A DNA stretch of 39,640 bases from Clostridia bacterium (GTDB lineage: Bacteria; Bacillota; Clostridia; Christensenellales; Aristaeellaceae): contig JAUNDF010000009.1 in assembly GCA_030526225.1 (NCBI GenBank), forward strand, positions 1 to 39,640, given 5' to 3'. Shown here one piece after another: positions 33,146 to 39,640 of the stretch; position 1 is the first letter of the stretch, and the number at the start of each line of letters is the position of its first letter. Under the pieces are notes generated by a model that was given only the letters and a program-made list of their open reading frames with translations, ran no database searches and was not told the DNA's origin. Made by a program: the position numbers and the translations under genes.

Positions 33146-33174
33146 ATTATACTGCATTTCAGCGGCTTTGAGAA
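33146..33174 (-). promoter_or_regulatory. Promoter of prs
   Basis: TTCTCA, a 17-base spacer and a perfect TATAAT on the minus strand, about 75 bases before ATG 33071. The leader holds no obvious riboswitch. Confidence 0.6.
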
Positions 33175-33289
33175 GAGCGTTTTTCCCTTTTTCTCATCCC
33201 AAAAATCACATAAAGACATAACGAAAATCTTTTGGCGCGGACAAAATCATGTGATATTCGGGAAAAGTTTGCATATCGTGCTTTTTTGC

Positions 33290-34141
33290 TTATTCCTGCG
33301 CGTCTGCGAAGGATATCAATGCCTGCAGATGCTTATCCGCCACGGCCCGGCCATGGTCATAGGCAGCCTGCAGCCGGTCGGGGTTGTGCTATGGGGAGGA
33401 GACGGCCAGCTTCATTTCCGGGCGGATGACCAGCGTATTGCCCTGCTCCTCACAGGCGCTGACATAATCCAGCTGGGCGTTATAGGCATCGTGGCGGCGG
33501 GCAAGTGTCTCCGGCAGGGCGGGATAACGGCGGTAGAACAGGCGCATCAGGGGCACCAGCTTGTTGGGCTGCTTGCGGTAGCCCTCCGGCTGGGTAAGGA
33601 TGACGATGTTCCGTTCATAGCCCAGCTGCTGCATTTTCTTCAGGGGGATGGAGTCGGAAATGCCGCCGTCCAGCATGGGCCTGCCGTCAATCATCACCAT
33701 GCGGGAGGCCAGCGGCATGGAGGCCGATGCCTGAATCCAGCGCAAATCCCGCTCATCGCCCTTGTCGCATTTGGCATAGACGGGCAGACCCGTTTCCACA
33801 TCGGTGCAAACGGCGTAATAGGCGCAGGGGGATGCGGCAAAGGCCTTGCTGTCGAAAACATCCAGCTCAAGGGGAACACGGCGGTAGCAGAAATCCTCGC
33901 CGTACAGGTCGCCTGTCAGCAGCCACGAGCGGAAGGACGCATACCGCCATTCCTTGCAGAAGCGCTTGTTGTAGCGCAGTGCGCGTCCCTTCTGATTGGA
34001 TTTGTAGTTGCAGCCGAAGGCGGCCCCGGCGGATACGCCCATAATGCCGTCCACCGCGATGCCGTTCTCCATCATCACATCCAGCACACCGGCGGTGAAC
34101 AGGCCCCGCATGGCTCCACCCTCCAGCACCAGTCCCAACAT
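33290..34141 (-). CDS. Patatin-like phospholipase with in-frame amber codon
   Basis: Read through TAG 33389-33391 (codon 251), this is a 283-residue patatin-fold lipid acyl hydrolase. It has the oxyanion loop EGGAMRG (7-13), GVSAG with Ser37, and LDGG with Asp159. After the TAG comes HNPDRLQAAYDHGRAVADKH and ends TAA. Relatives typically read S-R-T-E-K-D-P-E-K-L followed by YDLG, so the amber residue aligns with a Glu and the tail is the normal patatin C terminus. ATG 34141 has GGGAG 9 bases upstream; ATG 34147 is an alternative. It is divergent from the LysR gene; substrate unknown. Confidence 0.87.
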
Positions 34142-34346
34142 TGACATCAGCTCCCTCTCTGAATTGTATACAATATGACCGGCAGGTATAACAGCTGCTT
34201 TATACTGCCCTGTATGGCGGCATCCGTCCGGATGTTCAGGCTGCCCGCAGGATATCGGCAAGGCCGGTCATCTGCCGAAAACGATTGAATATAACAAAAA
34301 CATGAATAACTTTCCAATAAAATTCTATAAACCCGGCACTTATCCC

Positions 34347-34375
34347 TTGCATAACAAGCAGTTTCATGCTATGAT
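34347..34375 (+). promoter_or_regulatory. Promoter of the LysR gene
   Basis: TTGCAT, a 17-base spacer and TATGAT, 53 bases upstream of ATG 34429. Confidence 0.65.
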
Positions 34376-34428
34376 AAGCGTATGCTTATGGAAACACACG
34401 ACAGAAATCCCCCGAAGAGGTGTCTGCA

Positions 34429-35355
34429 ATGAATTTTAAGCACTATGAGTATGTCTCTGCCGTGGTCCGCGAAGGATCGATTACGGCGGCCAGCAAAAAG
34501 CTGTATATTTCCCAGCCCGCCCTGTCCCAGGCCATCAAGCAGCTGGAGCAGGATCTGGGCGTTCCTGTATTCGATCGCTCCACCGACCCGCTGTCCCTGA
34601 CCTTTGCGGGTGAAAAATACATGAGTGCCGCCAAGCACATGCTGGATATCGAAACGGATTTGCGGGCGGAGATTGCCGAATCCAAAAAGCAGGTGCACGG
34701 CCGGCTGCGGCTGGGCATCCCCAACCAGCGCGGCGCGGTGCTGCTGCCGCTGGTGCTGCCCGAATTCATTGAGCGGTATCCCTTTGTGAAGATTGAGCTG
34801 TTTGAGCACGGCAGTGCCACCACCGAGCGCATGGTAGCCGAGGGTGACTGCGACCTGGCGCTGATTACCACCAGCCCCAAGCCCAATAACCTGAACTATG
34901 TGCTGATTGAAAACGAGCAGGTGGTGCTCATGGCCGCTCGCTCCACCGAGCTGGCCCAGCGCTTTGAGCCCGGCCGCTCCATCAGCATCTCCGAGGCGAA
35001 GAACGAGAAGTTTGTTTCCATGCAGCCGGGCCACAGCGTCCGCATCATTCAGGACAGGCTGTTCGAGCTGCACCACATCTCTCCCCGCATCCTGCTGGAG
35101 ACCAACAACATGGAGGCCGCCAAGTACATCACCGTGCACTGCAACGCCATGATGCTCTACCCCTATGTGTACTTCAAAAATTCCCACGATCTGCAGTACC
35201 GGGTGCAGTGCCATCCTCTTCTGAACAATGACATGGAACGCCATTTCTATCTGGCCTTCCGCAAGGATATGCACCTGACCCAGTACATGCGCGATTTCGT
35301 CCGCCTGTGCTGTGAAAAGCTGAACGTGCCTTACACGCTGCCGGAGGATGAATAA
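34429..35355 (+). CDS. LysR-type transcriptional regulator
   Basis: A 308-residue regulator. The N-terminal winged helix reads EYVSAVVREGSITAASKKL and YISQPALSQAIKQLEQDLG, and the effector-binding domain follows from about residue 90. GAAGAGG precedes ATG 34429; a GTG three codons earlier is less likely. It ends with TAA, overlapping the convergent citXG gene by 25 bases. Its position beside citXG and citC suggests it controls citrate lyase maturation or citrate use, as CitR-type LysR proteins do; this is inference from context. Confidence 0.9.
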   Translation: MNFKHYEYVSAVVREGSITAASKKLYISQPALSQAIKQLEQDLGVPVFDRSTDPLSLTFAGEKYMSAAKHMLDIETDLRAEIAESKKQVHGRLRLGIPNQRGAVLLPLVLPEFIERYPFVKIELFEHGSATTERMVAEGDCDLALITTSPKPNNLNYVLIENEQVVLMAARSTELAQRFEPGRSISISEAKNEKFVSMQPGHSVRIIQDRLFELHHISPRILLETNNMEAAKYITVHCNAMMLYPYVYFKNSHDLQYRVQCHPLLNNDMERHFYLAFRKDMHLTQYMRDFVRLCCEKLNVPYTLPEDE

Positions 35356-36728
35356 TCCGCCAGCAGCGTCATGGCCAGCAAATCCGCACAGCCGCCGGGG
35401 CTGATGCGGAGGCGCTTCATCCAGCTGTTGAGCTGCTGCAGCTCGCTGTGCAGCCACATACAATCAACCTTGCCCTCGTCCAGCTGTGCCTCCAAACGGG
35501 CCAGCAGGGACGAGGTTTTTTGCTGTGTTTCCTTTGCCCCGTTTTCACCGGCGCGATGGTGGATGTTGGTGTCGGGGACCTGGGCCATCAGGGCGATGAG
35601 GACGCACAGGGCGCTGTCATTGACGGAAAGCTTGCAGGCGCGGGCCCGCTGCAGCATGGGCAGGCCGATGGTGCGCACAGAGGCAAACCCGCCTGCGGCT
35701 TCGCCGCGGACACCGGAAAGCCCCTGCTGCTTGTACAGCCGTTCGCCGTTGGAGCGGGCATCGCCGGACTGCACCTTTTCAAGGGCGGCAGCCATGGCAG
35801 GGGCGGTCATTTCGCCGCAGCGGAGCAGGGCAGCAGCCGGGTCGGAGGCTTCGCCGTCAAAGCCCATGCCCAGGGCGGCGCAGAAGATGCCCAAAGAGAA
35901 AATGGCGCCCTTGTGGGTGTTGATGCCGCCGGTGGCACGGTACATGGCACCCTCGGCCAAAAGACCGGGTGTGCGCAATGCCTCAAAGCAATCAGCCGGA
36001 TTGCCGCCTCGGAAGCGCAGGCCCGTTTCGGTGCAGGTGCGGAAATAATCCCCCAAAGCGGCGGCACTGTTGATGAAGGTGAATACGTCCATGTCGGTGT
36101 GGGCGCCGTTGTCCACCCGGTCCACCAGACCCGGCTTGGGGGACACGGCCACCTCGGTGAGCAGTGCCTGCTGGGCGCGGGCGGCAGTTGTCACGGCGTA
36201 CTGACGGGCAAAATGCTCCGCAATCAGCTGATGGGCACGGGCAAACAAATCACCCACGCTGTGGCTGCGGCTGCGGGCGCACACCGGTGCGGGATTGTCA
36301 CACAGCAGGCACTTGCGGGCATCCCGGCCGATTTCCGTGCGGGAGACCTTGCTGCCGTCGGGGCGGATGATATCCACATCCAGCAGACGGCCCAGAGGTG
36401 TGCCGTCCTCCAGATCGCACAGGCGGCGCTTTACCTCCTCCGCATCGGCCTTGAGGCACACCATCATCTCCGGACCGGTGTGATCGTGCTTTTCCTTCAT
36501 ATCCAGCCGGGGATAGGGCGCACAGATATCAAGGATGCTCTCCCTGCCCCACGAAAAGGCGCGCTCGATGGCCGGGGTGGTTTTAATCGGACCGGCGATG
36601 TTCATCCCAAGGCACACCAACATGCTGCCCGGATGCTCCCGCAGGAGCTGCTGCTGCAGAAAAAAGCGGGCTTCCCGGGCATCCATCATATCGGGGACCG
36701 TCACGGGACGGTTGAAGAAATCATACAT
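35331..36728 (-). CDS. citXG: CitX-CitG fusion, citrate lyase prosthetic group transferase and synthase
   Basis: A 465-residue fusion. Residues 1-170 are CitX (holo-citrate lyase synthase) with RDARKCLLCDNPAPVCARSR. Residues about 185-465 are CitG (triphosphoribosyl-dephospho-CoA synthase) with LLTEVAVSPKPGLVDRVDNG and HTDMDVFTFI. Together they build and attach the phosphoribosyl-dephospho-CoA group of the citrate lyase acyl carrier subunit. ATG 36728 is preceded by AAAGGAA. It ends with TAA, overlapping the LysR 3' end. It is divergent from citC across 144 bases. The lyase subunits citDEF are not in this window. Confidence 0.92.
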   Translation of the reverse strand: MYDFFNRPVTVPDMMDAREARFFLQQQLLREHPGSMLVCLGMNIAGPIKTTPAIERAFSWGRESILDICAPYPRLDMKEKHDHTGPEMMVCLKADAEEVKRRLCDLEDGTPLGRLLDVDIIRPDGSKVSRTEIGRDARKCLLCDNPAPVCARSRSHSVGDLFARAHQLIAEHFARQYAVTTAARAQQALLTEVAVSPKPGLVDRVDNGAHTDMDVFTFINSAAALGDYFRTCTETGLRFRGGNPADCFEALRTPGLLAEGAMYRATGGINTHKGAIFSLGIFCAALGMGFDGEASDPAAALLRCGEMTAPAMAAALEKVQSGDARSNGERLYKQQGLSGVRGEAAGGFASVRTIGLPMLQRARACKLSVNDSALCVLIALMAQVPDTNIHHRAGENGAKETQQKTSSLLARLEAQLDEGKVDCMWLHSELQQLNSWMKRLRISPGGCADLLAMTLLADYSSSGSV

Positions 36729-36741
36729 GATGGAAATTCCT

Positions 36742-36770
36742 TTGACGAAAAATAAAATTTCATTTATTAT
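36742..36770 (+). promoter_or_regulatory. Promoter of citC
   Basis: TTGACG, a 17-base spacer and TATTAT, about 100 bases upstream of the citC start. The AT-rich citXG/citC intergenic region is the natural site for a shared regulator. Confidence 0.7.
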
Positions 36771-36872
36771 CTTATCAGAATGTCCCCCTTGGTGCAAGCC
36801 CGAAGCCGCTCTGACAGCAGGCTGATGAAGGGATCATTCGCGTGCAAAAATAACATTCACCGGAGGCACCCT

Positions 36873-37916
36873 ATGAGTGATTACAGCATTTCCGCCATTT
36901 CCCCCCTGAACAAGCGGGCGCAGGCCCAGATGGACCGCCTGCTGGAGCAGGAGGGCATCATGCGGGACAAAAACCTGACCTACTCCGCCGGCATGTATGA
37001 TGAGGACGGCGTGATGGTGGCCACCGGCTCCATTTTTGAAAACACCCTGCGCTGCATGGCCGTCAGCTCCGAGCATCGGGGCGAGGGCCTGATGGCTGAG
37101 ATTGTGTCCCATCTGGTGCAGGTGCAGATGGAGCGGGGCAACGCCCACCTGTTCCTGTATACCAAGTGCGACAGCGCCAAGTTCTTTGCGCCTTTGGGAT
37201 TTTATGAGATTGCCCGGGTGGAGGGCCGTCTGGTCTTTATGGAAAACCGCCGGGACGGCTTTGCCCGCTATATTGATTCTCTGGCGCACTGCAAGGGGGA
37301 TGCTCCCGGCGCGGCGCTGGTGATGAATGCCAATCCCTTCACCCTCGGCCACCAGTACCTGCTGGACAAAACCGCTAAGGAGAATGACCGGGTGGTGCTG
37401 TTCGTTCTCAGCGAGGACAAGTCGCTGGTGCCCTTTGCCGACCGGTTTGCCATGGTGAAGGCCGCCGCGGCCAAATATCCCAATGTGACCGTGGTGCCCT
37501 CCGGCAGCTACATGATTTCCTCCGCAACCTTCCCCTCCTACTTCCTCAAGGATGACCTGCTGGTAACCCGCACCCACGCAGAGCTGGATGCCACGCTGTT
37601 CACCTCCATCGCCCACGCGCTGAACCTCAACTGCCGCTATGTGGGTGATGAGCCCTTCTCTCAGGCCACCAACGCCTACAATCAGGCGCTGTCTGCCGTG
37701 CTGCCTCAGGCAGGGATTGACCTGCGCATCATCCCCCGGGCAGAGGAAGCCGGTACACCCATCAGCGCCAGCCATGTGCGCCAGCTGATTCATGACGGCC
37801 GCATTGAGGGAATCAAGCCCCTCGTGCCCGATACCACCTACGAATACCTCACCTCTCCCGCCGGTGAAAAGGCCATCCGCCAGATTCAGGCGGCAGGGAA
37901 TGTGATTCATCATTGA
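36873..37916 (+). CDS. citC: [Citrate (pro-3S)-lyase] ligase
   Basis: A 347-residue protein that acetylates the thiol of the citrate lyase prosthetic group to activate the enzyme. The N-terminal 130 residues are a GNAT-like domain (LRCMAVSSEHRGEGLMAEIV) and the C-terminal part is a nucleotidyltransferase with NPFTLGHQYLL and late ISASHVRQLI, as usual for CitC. CGGAGG precedes ATG 36873. It ends with TGA and is followed by a terminator, so it is monocistronic and separated from any citDEF. Confidence 0.94.
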   Translation: MSDYSISAISPLNKRAQAQMDRLLEQEGIMRDKNLTYSAGMYDEDGVMVATGSIFENTLRCMAVSSEHRGEGLMAEIVSHLVQVQMERGNAHLFLYTKCDSAKFFAPLGFYEIARVEGRLVFMENRRDGFARYIDSLAHCKGDAPGAALVMNANPFTLGHQYLLDKTAKENDRVVLFVLSEDKSLVPFADRFAMVKAAAAKYPNVTVVPSGSYMISSATFPSYFLKDDLLVTRTHAELDATLFTSIAHALNLNCRYVGDEPFSQATNAYNQALSAVLPQAGIDLRIIPRAEEAGTPISASHVRQLIHDGRIEGIKPLVPDTTYEYLTSPAGEKAIRQIQAAGNVIHH

Positions 37917-37941
37917 TGCATTTTGGATAAAACTGAATACA

Positions 37942-37976
37942 GGGGCCGTGAAAAGTGTTGTTCACGGCCCCGTTTC
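37942..37976 (+). terminator. Terminator of citC
   Basis: Stem GGGGCCGTGAA / TTCACGGCCCC followed by GTTTCCTT, 26 bases after the stop. Confidence 0.85.
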
Positions 37977-37977
37977 C

Positions 37978-38006
37978 TTGACATAATTGTAAATTGTGTA
38001 TATATT
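37978..38006 (+). promoter_or_regulatory. Promoter of the second MATE gene
   Basis: A perfect TTGACA, a 17-base spacer and TATATT, starting just after the citC terminator. Confidence 0.75.
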
Positions 38007-38020
38007 TATAAGAAAGCATT

Positions 38021-38044
38021 CGATTGATATACTTCTGTCAATCG
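38021..38044 (+). promoter_or_regulatory. Inverted repeat in the leader of the second MATE gene
   Basis: CGATTGA and TCAATCG form a perfect 7-base inverted repeat across 10 bases, just after the predicted transcription start. It could be a repressor operator for drug-inducible expression or an RNA hairpin. Confidence 0.5.
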
Positions 38045-38083
38045 TCTCTTTTATTTTCCATTATTCAAAGGAGGCTTCCGAAA

Positions 38084-39523
38084 ATGAAGGCCGATTCCGT
38101 TGCGAATCCTTTCCTGGAGGAATCTGTGGGCAAGCTGTATGCCAAGTTCCTTCCTTCAGCCATCATTGCGCTGCTGATTTCCACCGTGGCATCCCTGATT
38201 GATACCGTGGTGGTATCCCATTTCATGGGCCCCGCCGCCCTGTCTGCGGTGAACATCTGCATGCCCATCTACTCCATCCTCACCGCTATTGCCATGCTGA
38301 TTGTGGGCGGTGCCAGCACCATGTACAGCAAGTACCTGGGCCAGGGTGACAAGGACAAGGCACACAAAATCTTCACCCTGTCCGGCGTGGTGCTGCTGGT
38401 CATCGGCATCCTGTACATGATTGCCGGTGTGCTGTTCACCAACCCCATTGTGCACTTCCTGGGCGCTACTGACAACGCTGTGATGGTTGACATCCTGAAG
38501 AAGGAAGTCACCATCGCCGATATGGCCACGGATTACGCCCGCATCCTGTTCCTCTTTGTGCTGTTCAACATCATGTTCCCCTTCCTGCAGACCTTCCTGC
38601 GCATCGACATGAACCCCGGCCTGACCGTGGTGGCCATTGTGGCCTGCGCCGCGGTGAACCTGGTGCTGGACATTCTCTTCATCGGACCGTTCCTGTGCGA
38701 GACAGGCTTCGGCACCACCGGCGCCGCCTTCGCCACCTGCCTGGCCTATGTGGTTGCCACCATCATCATGTGCACCCACTTCTTCCGCAAGAAGAACACC
38801 CTGCGCTTTGTGAAGGGCTTCTTCCACTGGGGTGAACTGAAGACTGCCATCGCCACCGGCTTCCCCGCCTCTGTCACCCTGTTCGGCACCGCCATCACCA
38901 CCACTGTGTTCAACAACTTCATCATCACCTCCTGCGAGGAGCTGACCAGATACGGCATCACCGGCGTGGGTGAACTGTATGTTTCTGTATTCAGCGTGAT
39001 TGTGCAGGTGATGACCATCGCCATGGCCGTGTATGTGGGCATCCCCAACTGCGCACAGCCCATGATTGCCGCCAACTTTGCCGCCGGCAAAAAGGACCGC
39101 GTGAAGCAGATTTTCGAGACCGGCATGAAGATGGAAATCATCGCCAACATCGTCCTGACCGCGCTGCTGTGCCTGCTGGCCGGCTGGATTGCCAACGCCT
39201 TCTCCATGAGCAAGGGCGCTGTGGATATGACCGAGGTGTGCGTATTCGCCATCCGGATTTTCTCCATTTCTCTGGTGTTCACCGGCATCAACCAGATGGT
39301 GCTGTACCTGCTGCAGACCTGCAACTTTGTCAAGGAATCCACCATCATTTCCGCCCTGTCCGGTACCGTGCTGCTGATTGCCGGCCTGTACCTGCTGGCC
39401 GGTGTGGTCTTCCCCTACCACGTGATGGGTCTGGGCATCTGGCTCAGCTACACCTTCGCTCAGGCACTGACCATGGTATATTCTCTGCTGGTGTTCAAAA
39501 AGCACAAGAACGCAATCTTCTGA
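38084..39523 (+). CDS. MATE family efflux transporter
   Basis: A 479-residue multidrug and toxin extrusion protein with about twelve membrane helices. It starts MKADSVANPFLEESVGKLYA, then LISTVASLIDTVVVSHFMGP and SAVNICMPIYSILTAIAMLI. It exports organic cations or drugs using Na+ or H+. AAAGGAGG precedes ATG 38084. It ends with TGA and has its own promoter and terminator. Unlike the MATE gene at 28857 it has no TAG, and the two are not close copies. Confidence 0.93.
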   Translation: MKADSVANPFLEESVGKLYAKFLPSAIIALLISTVASLIDTVVVSHFMGPAALSAVNICMPIYSILTAIAMLIVGGASTMYSKYLGQGDKDKAHKIFTLSGVVLLVIGILYMIAGVLFTNPIVHFLGATDNAVMVDILKKEVTIADMATDYARILFLFVLFNIMFPFLQTFLRIDMNPGLTVVAIVACAAVNLVLDILFIGPFLCETGFGTTGAAFATCLAYVVATIIMCTHFFRKKNTLRFVKGFFHWGELKTAIATGFPASVTLFGTAITTTVFNNFIITSCEELTRYGITGVGELYVSVFSVIVQVMTIAMAVYVGIPNCAQPMIAANFAAGKKDRVKQIFETGMKMEIIANIVLTALLCLLAGWIANAFSMSKGAVDMTEVCVFAIRIFSISLVFTGINQMVLYLLQTCNFVKESTIISALSGTVLLIAGLYLLAGVVFPYHVMGLGIWLSYTFAQALTMVYSLLVFKKHKNAIF

Positions 39524-39545
39524 TTTATCGGAAGGGTAAAAAAAA

Positions 39546-39579
39546 CAGGACCTGTGAATTTGCTTCACAGGTCCTTTTA
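39546..39579 (+). terminator. Terminator of the second MATE gene
   Basis: Stem GGACCTGTGAA / TTCACAGGTCC followed by TTTT. Confidence 0.9.
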
Positions 39580-39595
39580 TGATTTGTTGAGAGAA

Positions 39596-39640
39596 CCCTC
39601 TCAGTCAGCTAAAGCTGACAGCTCCCCCAAAGTGGGAGCC
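39596..39640. repeat. Dispersed repeat family B, copy 3 (runs off the window)
   Basis: CCCTCTCAGTCAGC, an AGCT-centred hairpin, then GACAGCTCCCCCAAAGTGG. It is closest to the inverted copy at 10096-10145 and follows a terminator, as family members tend to here. Confidence 0.75.

Noticed and set aside
6045-34141. The seven TAG-interrupted genes as pseudogenes
   Set aside because: Every lesion is the same codon, the frame is intact on both sides, catalytic residues are preserved after the TAG, and no TAA, TGA or frameshift lesions occur.
2894-38086. TGA as a sense codon (Trp, Gly or selenocysteine)
   Set aside because: TGA ends 11 genes at the expected family lengths, several in tight ATGA overlaps, and no gene reads through it.
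28857-39523. The two MATE genes as a recent duplication
   Set aside because: Their protein sequences differ throughout, so they are distant paralogues.

Overview
The window looks like a chromosomal segment of a GC-rich, Gram-positive anaerobe of the Bacillota, probably a gut-type Clostridia. The reasons are strong AGGAGG-type ribosome binding sites, a class B sortase, a long-form hibernation factor, a PurR-type PurBox, an L,D-transpeptidase, M56-like and U32-like proteins, and short dispersed hairpin repeats of a kind I associate with gut Clostridia. There are no phage, transposon, CRISPR, rRNA or tRNA genes. I count 32 protein genes in about 35.6 kb of coding sequence.

The main result is that UAG appears to be a sense codon here. 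Seven genes are cut by exactly one in-frame TAG and continue in the same frame with the expected C-terminal family sequence: sortase B (codon 101), a 48-residue small protein (20), CvpA (200), a Nudix-HAD fusion (55), an SNF2 helicase (370), a MATE transporter (130) and a patatin (251). No gene is cut by TAA, TGA or a frameshift. All 32 genes end in TAA (21) or TGA (11), none in TAG. At the Nudix, patatin and MATE sites the family residue is usually glutamate, so Glu (GAG to TAG) or Gln are the best guesses. The tRNA and the release factor genes lie outside the window.

Layout: 129-2913 holds a TauE/SafE permease, a PurF-like enzyme with Ser in place of the catalytic Cys under a PurBox, and a small acidic protein. 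2894-5923 holds two U32-like proteins and a divergent flavodoxin-like reductase. 6045-9669 holds sortase B and an aconitase-family hydratase. 9682-10855 holds the small amber gene, an inverted pair of repeats and hpf. 11095-20520 is one seven-gene minus-strand operon: penicillin-binding protein, nuclease, SNF2 helicase, endonuclease IV, Nudix-HAD, L,D-transpeptidase, CvpA. 20735-25324 holds a HAD phosphatase, a degenerate M56-like membrane protein and argH. 25572-28016 is a polar amino acid ABC transporter. 28278-34141 holds a zinc-ribbon membrane protein, MATE, uracil permease, PRPP synthetase and patatin. 34429-37916 holds a LysR regulator and the citrate lyase maturation genes citXG and citC. 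38084-39523 is a second MATE transporter.

Functional themes are nucleotide supply (PurF-like, PRPP synthetase, uracil permease), envelope building (sortase, class A PBP, L,D-transpeptidase), DNA and nucleotide-pool repair (endonuclease IV, Nudix-HAD, SNF2) and citrate lyase activation. Terminators across the window share an inner TGTGAA/TTCACA stem whose outer base pairs covary.
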